A model generated the notes under the pieces. It saw nothing but the letters and a program-made list of their open reading frames with translations. It had not been told where the DNA came from and did not search any database. Position numbers and translations under genes: made by a program. 54,301 bases of DNA, taken from assembly GCA_947627235.1 (NCBI GenBank), contig CANQVG010000013.1, forward strand, positions 1 through 54,301. Reading direction: 5' to 3'. This stretch comes from an uncultured Clostridia bacterium. Lineage in GTDB: Bacteria > Bacillota > Clostridia > Oscillospirales > Ruminococcaceae. Of this stretch, positions 20,064-28,755 are shown in pieces. How positions within the stretch are numbered: the first letter of the stretch is position 1; each line of letters starts with the position of its first letter.

Positions 20064-20618
20064 TTGAATTCCGGCTTTTCGGGGCTTGTTAAAAAAGCTC
20101 AGAAGGGCGACAGCGCGGCGTTTGCCGAGCTTTATTCCGCCATTTACAAAGAGCTTTATTACTACGCCCTATGCAACCTCAACAATCAGGACGACGCGGC
20201 AGACGCCGTTCAGGACGCCGTGCTCGATGCGTTCGTAGGCATAAAGAACCTGCGCAACGAAGAAGCTTTCAAGGGCTGGATGATAAGAATCCTCACCGCC
20301 AAGATAAAGCGAAAGCAGGCGGAATATATCGCCGAGAGGGAAAACCTCACCTATATATCCGAGGGCTACGGCAATTCGGATGACGACGACAACAAGGAGT
20401 TCGATATACCCTACAGAGAGTCAAAATATGAGGGAATCGAGCTTTTAGACCATATAGAGAGCCTGAGCAAGACCGAAAAGCTATGCTTCTCGCTCAACGC
20501 GATTTACGGTTACACAAGCGAAGAAATCAGTAAGATTACAGGAATCAATTCCGCCACCGTCAGAACCCATCTGGCGCGCGGCAAAACCAAGCTTAGAAAG
20601 CTTTTGGACGATACTTAA
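20064..20618 (+). CDS. RNA polymerase sigma factor, ECF/SigA-like group 4
   Basis: The ~184-residue protein has sigma region 2 (AFAELYSAIYKELYYYA...DDAADAVQDAVLDAF) and region 4 (SLSKTEKLCFSLNAIYGYTSEEISKITGINSATVRTHLARGKTKL), joined by an acidic linker, with no regions 1 or 3. This is the ECF layout, so it should direct RNA polymerase to a stress or envelope regulon. The start is either GTG at 20055 or TTG at 20064. The TTG is five bases after AGGTGA, so it is preferred. The gene downstream looks like its membrane-bound partner. Confidence 0.92.
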   Translation: MNSGFSGLVKKAQKGDSAAFAELYSAIYKELYYYALCNLNNQDDAADAVQDAVLDAFVGIKNLRNEEAFKGWMIRILTAKIKRKQAEYIAERENLTYISEGYGNSDDDDNKEFDIPYRESKYEGIELLDHIESLSKTEKLCFSLNAIYGYTSEEISKITGINSATVRTHLARGKTKLRKLLDDT

Positions 20619-20637
20619 AACGAAAGGGGGACTTAAC

Positions 20638-22812
20638 GTGGCGAACAAGGCAAACAACATATATACCGAGCTGTTTGAATCAATACCGATTCCGTCGAGG
20701 CTCGAGCCGGAGAATATCGCCGCGATGCTTGACGAGCGTATGGGCGTAAAGACCGTTCGCGCGGAAGAAGTCCCCGGTAAGCAGACAAAAGCCGAGAAAA
20801 CCGTAAGAGCGGTCGAGGAGGCTGCGTCAGAACGCAGGATTGAAGTTTCCGCGGGCGGAAAGCGCAGAACGTCTTCTCTTTACCGCACTGTGGCGGCTAT
20901 GGCAGCCTGTGCAGCTCTTGCCATCGGAGTAATCGGATATATGGGAATAGGAGATACCGCTCTTCCCTCCGAAGACACGCCCGACGGCGGCGCTTACGCT
21001 TCCGATTACAACGACGTTCACAAGACCTTTGAGCAGTATTATGTGGATACAACCGGCAAAAAGACCCTCGACTCCGCTATAAAGGATATCGAACATTCAT
21101 ATAACGAAAACGACAACGAATCTCAGAGCGCTCAACCCTCGAACCCGACGGTTACGGACGCTCCCGAACCTGCCGGGCCTTTGGTGTCTTCCGATGCTTC
21201 TGAGCCCGCTGTTCCCGACGAGCCCAAGCCCCCCGTTTCTGAGCCCGATGAGCCTAAGACCCCTGCGGTCACCCCGAACGAGACGGTTGACGATACCGTT
21301 TTGCTCCCTTCCTCCGACGCGGTCTACGATAATTCGGATATAGTTTTCGGTGACGGCTTTATTCTCAGAAAAGAGCAGAACACGGTGAGAATTATTGTCA
21401 CCTCCGCCGGCTCCCTTGATTATACAGGAAACATCTTCCCGATATACGAGGAAATGACCTCCAAGACTCTTGCGGGGCTTTATGCGGACGGAAGCAGAGT
21501 TATCGCGGTATACTCGGTTGCAAGGAACGGTGCGCCGTATGCAAACGACCCCGTAAACGGTCTTATTGACAGTCTTTACGGTTCGCCCTCCGAGCCGCGC
21601 AGCTCGGTTGAGGTGTGCGTTTACAACATTCAGGACGGCGCCGCGTATCCCGTATCGGTCACATCTCAGAGCGGCAGCCTTGTTGATATGACTTATGCGA
21701 GCGGTTCGCTTTACCTCGTAACCGCCTATAACGATTACCGTGTCGCGCCGATAATCGGCGTCGAAGACCTTGAAAGCTATGTTCCGAGCTATACCGTCAA
21801 CGGAGAAAAGCGTTACATTCAGGCTTCGGACATTATGATACCCGATTACATCTCAACTACCGACTATACCGTCATTTCCGGCATAAGCCTTGACGGAAAC
21901 GTTTCGATGAAAGCGGTCCTCGGATATGAGGGCAGAGTGATACTTCGCGACGGCGCGGTTTATCTCTTCGGATATGACAGCTCCGTTTTGGGCGACCGTA
22001 CATCGGTGCGGGTATTCAGCCTTTCGGGAGGGAACGTAAGCTATGCCAGATGTGTTTACATTGACGGCGTGGCGCTCGGAGGCGACGGAATCTCCTGCTT
22101 TGGCAATGCCATAGCAGTGGCGGCAATAGAGCATGTCAATGATTCTTATGTCACCAATCTCGGCGTTTACGACGGAACCGACGGGACTATGAATATGATT
22201 TCACGCGCGGTTATTCCGGGCGCCCTGACCACTGCGGAAAAGGTTGACTCAAGGCTTTATCTCAGCGGTGCGCAGCGCAGATACGGAATAGACCTCAGCA
22301 ATCCGTCGAAGCCGTTTGAGATCACGGAAGAACCTAAGCCCGACCCGGCGAAAGGACTTGTCGGGTTCGACGGCGGATACGTCACCCTCACAAAAGCTTC
22401 CGACGGCAGCCTGCAACTCGCGAAGATAATCAAGAACGCTTCCGGAGAACTCAGGCTTGAATATAAGACCACTGTCTGCGATGAACCGTCATGTGTCTCA
22501 AAGGCTCTTGAAAACAACGGCTTGCTGTTTGTGAGCGGCAACATCGTCGGCTTGCCATACGGCTATTACGACGGCTATGACTACTGTTACAGATACGCGC
22601 TTTACCGTGCGGCAAACGGCAGCTTCAGCCCGATGGGCGAGATAGAGTTCCATGAAACTGACGACGTATACGAATTCGGAAAGTCTATTCTTAACGGAGG
22701 AGTGCTGTATATCTTCTCTGACGGAAGAATCAGTTCGGCGGTGGTCGGAGATTCGCTGACGCTTGTCGACTCTGCTCAAATCGTTGAAAGCGCTTACAGC
22801 GGTCATCACTGA
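20638..22812 (+). CDS. Membrane-anchored beta-propeller protein, probable anti-sigma partner
   Basis: The 724-residue protein has a cytoplasmic N-terminus of ~80 residues with a short conserved helix (IPSRLEPENIAAMLDERM), one membrane helix (~83-104), a Pro/Glu/Ser-rich linker (~160-225) and an outer region of ~490 residues. The outer region resembles the 'beta-propeller domain' family of Firmicutes (FILRKEQNTVRIIV, GLYADGSRVIAVYS, repeated blade-like strands). Position and single-pass topology suggest that the N-terminus holds the ECF sigma and the propeller senses something outside. That is inference. The start is GTG, preceded by AAAGGGGGA. Confidence 0.8.
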   Translation: MANKANNIYTELFESIPIPSRLEPENIAAMLDERMGVKTVRAEEVPGKQTKAEKTVRAVEEAASERRIEVSAGGKRRTSSLYRTVAAMAACAALAIGVIGYMGIGDTALPSEDTPDGGAYASDYNDVHKTFEQYYVDTTGKKTLDSAIKDIEHSYNENDNESQSAQPSNPTVTDAPEPAGPLVSSDASEPAVPDEPKPPVSEPDEPKTPAVTPNETVDDTVLLPSSDAVYDNSDIVFGDGFILRKEQNTVRIIVTSAGSLDYTGNIFPIYEEMTSKTLAGLYADGSRVIAVYSVARNGAPYANDPVNGLIDSLYGSPSEPRSSVEVCVYNIQDGAAYPVSVTSQSGSLVDMTYASGSLYLVTAYNDYRVAPIIGVEDLESYVPSYTVNGEKRYIQASDIMIPDYISTTDYTVISGISLDGNVSMKAVLGYEGRVILRDGAVYLFGYDSSVLGDRTSVRVFSLSGGNVSYARCVYIDGVALGGDGISCFGNAIAVAAIEHVNDSYVTNLGVYDGTDGTMNMISRAVIPGALTTAEKVDSRLYLSGAQRRYGIDLSNPSKPFEITEEPKPDPAKGLVGFDGGYVTLTKASDGSLQLAKIIKNASGELRLEYKTTVCDEPSCVSKALENNGLLFVSGNIVGLPYGYYDGYDYCYRYALYRAANGSFSPMGEIEFHETDDVYEFGKSILNGGVLYIFSDGRISSAVVGDSLTLVDSAQIVESAYSGHH

Positions 22813-22825
22813 TCAGCAAAAACTA

Positions 22826-22862
22826 CGCCGGTGCGAATGGGTTTTCGTGCCGGCGTTTTTAA
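22826..22862 (+). terminator. Terminator of the sigma factor operon
   Basis: CGCCGGTGCGA pairs with TCGTGCCGGCG (two G-U pairs) and is followed by a T5 run. Confidence 0.85.
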
Positions 22863-22908
22863 TTTTGAAAGCGCGGAGAAAAAATTTGCGGAAATTTTAA
22901 AAAAGCGC

Positions 22909-22937
22909 TTGACATTTTCGGTCGGGTATGGTAATAT
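22909..22937 (+). promoter_or_regulatory. SigA-type promoter of the tRNA pair
   Basis: TTGACA (22909-22914), a 17-base spacer and TAATAT (22932-22937). tRNA-Thr begins about 20 bases after the expected start. Confidence 0.85.
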
Positions 22938-22961
22938 AGCAACGTTGCGAATGCACCCAAT

Positions 22962-23037
22962 GCCGGTGTAGCTCAGTTGGTAGAGCAGCTGATTTGTAAT
23001 CAGCAGGTCGGGGGTTCGAGTCCGTCCACCGGCTCCA
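22962..23037 (+). tRNA. tRNA-Thr (anticodon TGT)
   Basis: The 76-base cloverleaf has acceptor GCCGGTG / CACCGGC, a D-arm with AGCTCAGTTGGTAGAGC, anticodon arm GCTGA-TTTGTAA-TCAGC and T-arm GGTTCGAGTCC. CCA is encoded. It reads ACA codons. Confidence 0.97.
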
Positions 23038-23054
23038 CCAATATAATTGAATAT

Positions 23055-23139
23055 GGGAGAGTTCCCGAGTGGCCAAAGGGGGCAGACTGTAAATCTGTTG
23101 CGCAACGCTTCGATGGTTCAAATCCATCCTCTCCCACCA
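23055..23139 (+). tRNA. tRNA-Tyr (anticodon GTA)
   Basis: The 85-base tRNA has a long variable arm. The acceptor is GGGAGAG / CTCTCCC, the anticodon arm CAGA-CTGTAAA-TCTG, the variable arm around TGCGCAACGCTTCG and the T-arm GGTTCAAATCC. CCA is encoded. It is 17 bases after tRNA-Thr and likely in the same transcript. Confidence 0.97.
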
Positions 23140-23141
23140 CT

Positions 23142-23169
23142 AAAAAAGCACCCAACGGGTGCTTTTTTA
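23142..23169 (+). terminator. Terminator after tRNA-Tyr
   Basis: AAAAAAGCACCC-AAC-GGGTGCTTTTTT is a perfect stem with a T6 run, two bases after the tRNA. Confidence 0.95.
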
Positions 23170-23296
23170 GTGGTCGAACGTGGGTGTCTGAGAAGCATCC
23201 GCCAAAGCGCCCGAAAAGTCGGCAAGCAGCAGGAAGTATGAAAGCTACGAATAACATAAAAGAGCAAAAGTACGAGCGCTTTGGCATATGTACGCG

Positions 23297-23350
23297 ATTA
23301 TTTCTCCGTGAGCTCCGCGAGCGAGAGTGAACGGCAAGAAATAACGCTTA
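23297..23350. repeat. 54-base repeat, copy 1
   Basis: The unit starts ATTATTTCTCCG, ends AAATAACGCTTA and contains GAACGG 18 bases before its end. The ends can pair (TTATTT / AAATAA). An equally long relative is at 23466-23519. The stretch 23170-23296 before it shows nothing I can name. Confidence 0.7.
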
Positions 23351-23354
23351 CATT

Positions 23355-23383
23355 ATGGTTACAAATCCATCCTCTCCCACCAC
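23355..23383 (+). pseudogene. Duplicated 3' tail of tRNA-Tyr
   Basis: Twenty-two bases (23362-23383) are identical to the last 21 bases of tRNA-Tyr plus one beyond (23119-23140). The six bases before, ATGGTT, also match after one inserted A. There is no 5' part of a tRNA. It is a fragment, not a working gene. Confidence 0.85.
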
Positions 23384-23419
23384 GGCGTCGCAAGCTACGT
23401 ATCGCTTGCGGCGTTTTTT
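23384..23419 (+). terminator. Terminator behind the tRNA-Tyr fragment
   Basis: GGCGTCGCAAGC pairs with GCTTGCGGCG(TT) and is followed by a T6 run. Its position behind the tRNA tail copies the arrangement of the true tRNA-Tyr. Confidence 0.85.
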
Positions 23420-23465
23420 GCTTCGCATTTAAAAACGCCGCTGCACTCGCTTCGCGCGCACACGA

Positions 23466-23519
23466 ATTATTTCTCCGCAAGACGACCGTGGGAGGTCGAA
23501 CGGATTAAAATAACGCTTA
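23466..23519. repeat. 54-base repeat, copy 2
   Basis: It has the same length and ends as the copy at 23297-23350 (ATTATTTCTCCG ... GAACGG ... AAATAACGCTTA) with a different centre. The stretch 23520-23650 after it shows no gene. Confidence 0.7.
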
Positions 23520-23650
23520 TGTTTTTGCCTTTTTCCACGGTCTTGCAGTCGTTCTTCAGCCTTGTTTCCACTTGAAAATGCACATTTATACAAAAATCCT
23601 GCAAAAATCCTCGGAATATGCACGTCCATATAGTTCAAAACGCCAAAGTA

Positions 23651-23676
23651 TGAATAATCAAGTGCAAATTTATTCA
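23651..23676. promoter_or_regulatory. Inverted repeat upstream of citrate synthase promoter
   Basis: TGAATAA-N12-TTATTCA ends seven bases before the -35 element. It could be an operator for a regulator of citrate synthase. The half-sites contain ATAA/TTAT like CcpC boxes, but the spacing differs, so the regulator is not assigned. Confidence 0.4.
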
Positions 23677-23683
23677 AAATCGG

Positions 23684-23712
23684 TTGACAGCGGGGCTGTA
23701 CTATGTTAAAAT
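23684..23712 (+). promoter_or_regulatory. SigA-type promoter of citrate synthase
   Basis: TTGACA (23684-23689), a 17-base spacer and TAAAAT (23707-23712). Confidence 0.85.
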
Positions 23713-23754
23713 AAAAACAATCCACCCCATGTGCTTTTGACGAAAGGATAACCG

Positions 23755-25113
23755 ATGAGACTGATAATCGACGAACAAACCAAAAAGTCTTTGAGCGACA
23801 GAATATACGACAGCAACCGCATTGACCCTAAGTATTACCAGCGCTATGACGTCAAGCGCGGTTTGAGAAACGCCGACGGCACCGGCGTCGTGGCGGGCAT
23901 CACAAATATATGCAACGTTCACGGATATGTTATGAACGAGGGTGAAAAGCAGAACATAGACGGCGAGCTTTACTACCGCGGCTACAGTATCAACGATATC
24001 GTCGACTCGATTGAAAAGGACGGTCGCTTCGGATTTGAGGAGGTGGCATATCTCCTTTTGATGGGAGAACTGCCGTCTGTTGAGCAGCTTCGCAGCTTCA
24101 ACACCGCGCTTTCCCTAAACCGCGAGCTTCCCGACGGCTTTTTTGAGGATATGATGCTCAAGGCGCCTTCGAGAGACATTATGAATAAACTTGCGCGTTC
24201 GATTCTGGCGCTCTATTCCTATGACGAGTCGCCCGAGACGAAAACTCCCGAAGACGAGCTGATGACCGCTATCTCGATAATTGCGAAACTGCCGGTTATA
24301 GTGGCGTCGGCGTATCAGGTCAAGCGCCGCTTCTATGAAGGCAAGACTATGTATTTGCATCAGGTGCGCCCGGAGGAGACCACCGCAGAGGCTCTTTTGT
24401 CGCTTCTGAGGTTTGACCGCAATTTCACCTATGAAGAAGCGCGGCTTTTAGACCTTATGCTTATGCTTCATGCCGAGCACGGCGGAGGCAATAACTCAGC
24501 CTTTGCATGTCGGGTTCTCACGTCGTCGGGTACCGATCCTTACTCTGCATATTCCGCAGCGATAGGAGCGCTGAAAGGTCCCCGCCACGGCGGCGCGAAT
24601 ATCAAGGTTCTTGAACAGCTTGACTATCTCAAAGCCAATATCCGTGACTGGAACGATGAGGGCGAAATACGTGATATGCTACGAAAGATTCTTCTCAAAG
24701 AGGCGGGCGACCGTTCGGGACTCATACACGGTATGGGTCATGCGGTTTACACGATTTCCGACCCGCGCGCGGTCATACTCAAGCGCGAGGCAAGAAAGCT
24801 TGCCGAGGGTACCCCGTATGAGGATGAACTTAGGCTTCTTGAAGCGGTTGAGCGCAACACCGGTGAGATTTTCACCGAAGTCACCGGCAACGAGAAGACG
24901 CTATGTGCCAATGTAGACATGTATTCCGGCATCTGCTACAGGATGCTCAGGATTCCCGATGAGCTTGCGACGGCGCTGTTTGCAACAGCGAGAATCGCGG
25001 GTTGGTCGGCGCACAGAATTGAGGAGCGTCTGACCGGTGCGAGAATAATACGTCCGGCGTACAAGGCTGTGGAAAAGCCGAGAAAGTATACGCCGCTGGC
25101 GAAAAGAGGATAA
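23755..25113 (+). CDS. gltA: Citrate synthase
   Basis: The enzyme joins acetyl-CoA and oxaloacetate to citrate. The 452-residue protein is the longer form common in Clostridia, with an ~60-residue N-terminal extension before the conserved YRGYSINDI. Catalytic elements are MLHAEHGGGNNS (H239, H242), GPRHGGAN, GHAVYTISDPRA and the acid in NVDMYSGICY. AAAGGA precedes the ATG. It is a single-gene transcript with its own promoter and terminator. No aconitase or isocitrate dehydrogenase gene is next to it. It probably serves glutamate synthesis, which is inference. Confidence 0.96.
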   Translation: MRLIIDEQTKKSLSDRIYDSNRIDPKYYQRYDVKRGLRNADGTGVVAGITNICNVHGYVMNEGEKQNIDGELYYRGYSINDIVDSIEKDGRFGFEEVAYLLLMGELPSVEQLRSFNTALSLNRELPDGFFEDMMLKAPSRDIMNKLARSILALYSYDESPETKTPEDELMTAISIIAKLPVIVASAYQVKRRFYEGKTMYLHQVRPEETTAEALLSLLRFDRNFTYEEARLLDLMLMLHAEHGGGNNSAFACRVLTSSGTDPYSAYSAAIGALKGPRHGGANIKVLEQLDYLKANIRDWNDEGEIRDMLRKILLKEAGDRSGLIHGMGHAVYTISDPRAVILKREARKLAEGTPYEDELRLLEAVERNTGEIFTEVTGNEKTLCANVDMYSGICYRMLRIPDELATALFATARIAGWSAHRIEERLTGARIIRPAYKAVEKPRKYTPLAKRG

Positions 25114-25120
25114 TTTCAGA

Positions 25121-25151
25121 GCAGGGAGAGATCAGCGCTCCCTGCTTTTTT
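25121..25151 (+). terminator. Terminator of citrate synthase
   Basis: GCAGGGAG / CTCCCTGC stem with a T6 run. Confidence 0.93.
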
Positions 25152-25236
25152 ATTTGCAAGAGAACGACTGCCGCAAGCGTTTCAAAGGAAAAACCCTAAG
25201 GCAATCTCAAGATAAGCATTAAATTTGCAATATCGC

Positions 25237-25265
25237 TTGCAACCTGAGAATATTTGTGATAAAAT
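25237..25265 (+). promoter_or_regulatory. SigA-type promoter of the lipoprotein/two-component operon
   Basis: TTGCAA (25237-25242), a 17-base spacer and TAAAAT (25260-25265). Confidence 0.65.
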
Positions 25266-25311
25266 GAAATAAGGCGTTTTATGCCCTGTCTGATTTTTGG
25301 GAGGCGATTGC

Positions 25312-26592
25312 TTGAAAAGGCTGGCGATACTCTTTCTGTGCATAATTCTGACCGGCTGTCAGGCGATTACCTTTTCTGTGGACGGGCTGCTGAGCGCGCC
25401 CAATGTGGCAGACGAGCAGTCGGCGATATATCAGGCGCTTATAGAAAGCGCAGGCAGAAGCATCACTCTTGAGTATCCGCGCAACGGCGACTACCGTTCG
25501 GCGTTTGTTTTATACGATATCGACGGCGACCGCGCCGAGGAAACGCTTGCGTTTTATTCTGTCAGCTCGGTGAACGAATCCAACGTCAAAATATCGGTGC
25601 TTGACAGCGGCGCAGACGGGCGCTGGCGCTCTATGTACGAAGTCGCGGGAGCCGGAAGCTCCGTGGACAAGGTGATGTTTTCCGGACGCGACCTCATAGT
25701 CGGTTATTCGTCGCAGGATTACGAGGACAATGCCGTAAGAATGTACCGCTATTCCGAGGGAATGCTCGAACCGATTTATGAGGACACCTATTCAGTACTT
25801 GAAAAGGCTGACCTCGACGGTTGCGGAACAGAGGAAACGCTTGTTGTAAAAAGAAGCGGCGTCGGCATAGGAGTAGACGTGCTGAAGCCGTCTGAGAGCG
25901 AGGTTTACGGTCATTATTTTACCGAGATACCGCTCGGCACTGGTACCATTGCGGGATACGGCTTTTCACAGCTTGACGGCGTCAACGCCCTTTATATCGA
26001 CTTTGCGCTTGAATCATACGGGATTCTGACCGAAATAATATATCTTGACGACGGGATAGTCGCGCCGATTTCTCAAAACGGACTGCTCTATATGACGCAG
26101 CGTCCGACCGGCTATCTTTCGCGCGATTATGACGGCGACGGAATTATTGAAATACCGCTTCTTCAGCCGTTTACCGGCTACGAGACCGCCAACTGGGGCG
26201 AGGCGGAATATCTTACGGGGCTTTACTGCTACAACGCTGCGGATATGTCCCTTGAATTAAAGGCAAACGCCTACCTCAGTCTCGACGGAGGCTACGGCTT
26301 TACAATTCCCAACCGTTGGATGAATGTGGTCACAGTTGCAAAAGACCGCGGTACCGGAGAAATCACGTTCTATAAATACGACCCGTCGGTGGAAAAGATT
26401 TCGGACATGACTCCGCTTATAAGCTTCGCTTCTGCCGACAGTCAGGCGTCGGCGGCGTATGATTCGGCAGGGTATACCGAAATATCCGAAACCGACCTCA
26501 GAACCTACTATGTTAAGATTATAGCCGGCGAGGACGAGCCTTTGGTGCTGACTATGGACGAAATACGCGACAATTTTCATATAATCGAATAG
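25312..26592 (+). CDS. Lipoprotein with DxDGD repeats, unknown function
   Basis: The 426-residue secreted lipoprotein has a short signal ending in the lipobox LTGC, so it is anchored to the outer face of the membrane. Three segments resemble FG-GAP/VCBS calcium loops: YDIDGDRAEE, DLDGCGTEE and DYDGDGIIE, spaced through the protein, which suggests a beta-propeller-like fold. TTG is the start codon, five bases after GGGAGGCGA. The earlier frame start would overlap the ribosome site. It is first in an operon with a response regulator and sensor kinase, so it may be a sensory accessory. The family is not recognised. Confidence 0.8.
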   Translation: MKRLAILFLCIILTGCQAITFSVDGLLSAPNVADEQSAIYQALIESAGRSITLEYPRNGDYRSAFVLYDIDGDRAEETLAFYSVSSVNESNVKISVLDSGADGRWRSMYEVAGAGSSVDKVMFSGRDLIVGYSSQDYEDNAVRMYRYSEGMLEPIYEDTYSVLEKADLDGCGTEETLVVKRSGVGIGVDVLKPSESEVYGHYFTEIPLGTGTIAGYGFSQLDGVNALYIDFALESYGILTEIIYLDDGIVAPISQNGLLYMTQRPTGYLSRDYDGDGIIEIPLLQPFTGYETANWGEAEYLTGLYCYNAADMSLELKANAYLSLDGGYGFTIPNRWMNVVTVAKDRGTGEITFYKYDPSVEKISDMTPLISFASADSQASAAYDSAGYTEISETDLRTYYVKIIAGEDEPLVLTMDEIRDNFHIIE

Positions 26593-26609
26593 TTCGGAGA
26601 TGACGTGAC

Positions 26610-27317
26610 ATGAAAAGAATAATTGTATGTGAGGACGAGGCTTCGATAAGGGAATTTATAGTCCTCAATCTCAAGAGAAGCGGCTATGACGTGACCGATG
26701 TCGATTGCGGAGAAGCGGCTATAAAAGCGTTTGAAGACGCCGGAGGGGATTTTGACGCCGCGCTTCTGGATATTATGATGCCGGGAATAGACGGTTTTGA
26801 GGTCTGCAAGAGGCTGCGTGAAATGTCGGACAAGATAGGTATAATTATGCTTTCTGCCAAGTCGCAGGAGATAGATAAGGTAAGCTCGCTTATGATGGGC
26901 GCCGACGATTATATTACCAAGCCGTTTTCCGTCACGGAGCTGATAGCGAGGGTCGACGCCGTCTGCCGCAGGGTGAGTATGACCGCGGGGCGTCCCGCCG
27001 ACCTCTCGGGTACGATAGAGTCGGGACCGTTTGTAATCGACCTTAGAAGCCGTACGCTGAGAAAAAACGGCGAACCCGTAGACCTCACGCAGGTCGAATA
27101 TCAGATAATGGAGTATTTTCTCAAGAATCAGAACACCGCTCTCGACAGAATGAGCATTTTAAAGCATATATGGGGCGAAAGCTACTACGGCGTAGAGAAG
27201 ATAGTAGACGTGAATATAAGAAGAATAAGGATGAAGATAGAGGACGAGCCTTCAAATCCGAAATATATCACCACCATATGGGGATACGGTTATAAATGGT
27301 GCTCGCCCGAGGAGTAA
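26610..27317 (+). CDS. Response regulator, OmpR/PhoB family
   Basis: The 235-residue transcription factor has a receiver domain (1-120) with acid pair E8/D9, phospho-acceptor D54 in LLDIMMPG, S82 and K104. The C-terminal winged helix binds DNA (RKNGEPVDLTQVEYQIMEYFLKNQ ... VDVNIRRIRMKIEDEP). It begins 17 bases after the lipoprotein gene and is followed six bases later by its sensor kinase. Target genes are unknown, but autoregulation of the operon is common for this family. Confidence 0.96.
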   Translation: MKRIIVCEDEASIREFIVLNLKRSGYDVTDVDCGEAAIKAFEDAGGDFDAALLDIMMPGIDGFEVCKRLREMSDKIGIIMLSAKSQEIDKVSSLMMGADDYITKPFSVTELIARVDAVCRRVSMTAGRPADLSGTIESGPFVIDLRSRTLRKNGEPVDLTQVEYQIMEYFLKNQNTALDRMSILKHIWGESYYGVEKIVDVNIRRIRMKIEDEPSNPKYITTIWGYGYKWCSPEE

Positions 27318-27323
27318 TATCCG

Positions 27324-28754
27324 ATGCAGAAAATCGGCATAAAAAGGTCAATAACAATACGCTGGGCGGTAAACACCCTCGGTCTTGTGATAGTAATACT
27401 GCTCGTTGTCGCGGCGATGTTTCTTATAATGGCGAAAAACTATTATATCAGCACTACCGAGCAGTACCTGATTTCGAGGATGGAGACCATAAACTCCGCG
27501 CTTTCGAGGTTCACCTCCGCAAACGCTTACCGTTCCGAGGTCAGAAGCATTGTCGAAAAGTTTACCGAAAAGGATAAATTCGAGCTTCTGGTACTGAATT
27601 CCGACGGTATAGTAACAATAACAAGCTCCGGTTTTCAGCCCTCGGACTGGGTGCGAACCGGCGACTTCTGGGTGGCGGAGTCCTCTGAGGACGGTACCGC
27701 CGTCTCGGACACGACGCTTCAGAGCGGCGAACACGTTATGTATTACACCGCGATGCTTCCCGCGCTCGCGCAGGAGTATTCGGCGATGATGATAATGACC
27801 TCGCTCGACAATATCGACACTCAGCTTACCGAGCTGGGACTGCTTTTGGCGGGAGTCGCCGCGTTGATAGTGCTTCTGATGCTCGCTTCGGGGCTTTACT
27901 TTGTAAAGTCGATAGTTCTGCCAGTGAGGCAGATAAGCGAGACCGCACGCGATTATGCGCACGGGGATTTTTCGGACAGAATCGAGAAGCGAAGCGACGA
28001 CGAGCTTGGCGACCTCTGCGACTCTATAAACTATATGGCGGAGGCTCTTGAAAACACCGATAAGATGAAAAACGAGTTTATTTCGTCGGTGTCGCACGAG
28101 CTTAGGACTCCGCTTACCGCGATAAAGGGGTGGAGCGAAACTCTCTGCGAAATGGGAGACGACCCCGAAACTTTCCAAAAGGGAATGAGAGTAATAACCG
28201 GTGAGACCGAGCGTCTTTCCGAAATGGTGGAGGAGCTTTTGGACTTCTCGCGTATTCAGGACGGACGGTTTTCGCTCACAAAGGAGCCTACGGATATTCT
28301 CGCCGAGCTGGGCGACGCCGTGCTGATATACACCGAGCGCGCAAGGGAGCTCGGCATAGAGATAGAATACTTCGAGCCTGAGATGCTGCCGTTTGTCTAC
28401 GGCGACGCTTCGAGGCTGCGGCAGGTGTTTATAAACATCATCGACAACGCCGTCAAGTATTCAAACGAGGGCGGGAAGGTCTCTATAGAGGCTTACGCCG
28501 ACGGCGGAAATATAATCGTGCTGATTTCCGACATAGGGGTCGGGATATCGGCGGAGGATCTGCCGAAAGTAAAGGAAAAATTCTATAAGGCGAACCATAC
28601 GCGCCGCGGTTCGGGGATAGGACTTGCGGTCGCTAACGAAATAGTTGAAATGCACGGCGGAAGCCTTATCATAAACAGTGAACTCGGAAAGGGTACCACG
28701 GTTATGATAACCCTACCCGCTATGAGCGGAAATAAACCCGCGAAAGGAGATTAA
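27324..28754 (+). CDS. Sensor histidine kinase
   Basis: The 476-residue membrane kinase has helices at ~17-38 and ~171-195 enclosing a ~130-residue extracellular sensor domain. A HAMP linker follows (LPVRQISETARDYAHGD), then HisKA with the phospho-accepting H258 in SSVSHELRTPL. The ATPase domain has N-box NIIDNAVKYS, G1 DIGVGI and G2 GSGIGLAVANEIVEMHGG. All key residues are present. It is the partner of the response regulator just upstream. The signal sensed is unknown. Confidence 0.96.
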   Translation: MQKIGIKRSITIRWAVNTLGLVIVILLVVAAMFLIMAKNYYISTTEQYLISRMETINSALSRFTSANAYRSEVRSIVEKFTEKDKFELLVLNSDGIVTITSSGFQPSDWVRTGDFWVAESSEDGTAVSDTTLQSGEHVMYYTAMLPALAQEYSAMMIMTSLDNIDTQLTELGLLLAGVAALIVLLMLASGLYFVKSIVLPVRQISETARDYAHGDFSDRIEKRSDDELGDLCDSINYMAEALENTDKMKNEFISSVSHELRTPLTAIKGWSETLCEMGDDPETFQKGMRVITGETERLSEMVEELLDFSRIQDGRFSLTKEPTDILAELGDAVLIYTERARELGIEIEYFEPEMLPFVYGDASRLRQVFINIIDNAVKYSNEGGKVSIEAYADGGNIIVLISDIGVGISAEDLPKVKEKFYKANHTRRGSGIGLAVANEIVEMHGGSLIINSELGKGTTVMITLPAMSGNKPAKGD

Positions 28755-28755
28755 A

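Noticed and set aside
23651-23676. ArgR or CcpC box before citrate synthase
   Set aside because: The half-sites are suggestive, but the spacing fits neither consensus. It is reported only as an unassigned inverted repeat.
23141-23755. CRISPR array or integrated element in the 615-base gap after tRNA-Tyr
   Set aside because: There are only two 54-base relatives with different centres, no regular spacing, no integrase and no cas gene.
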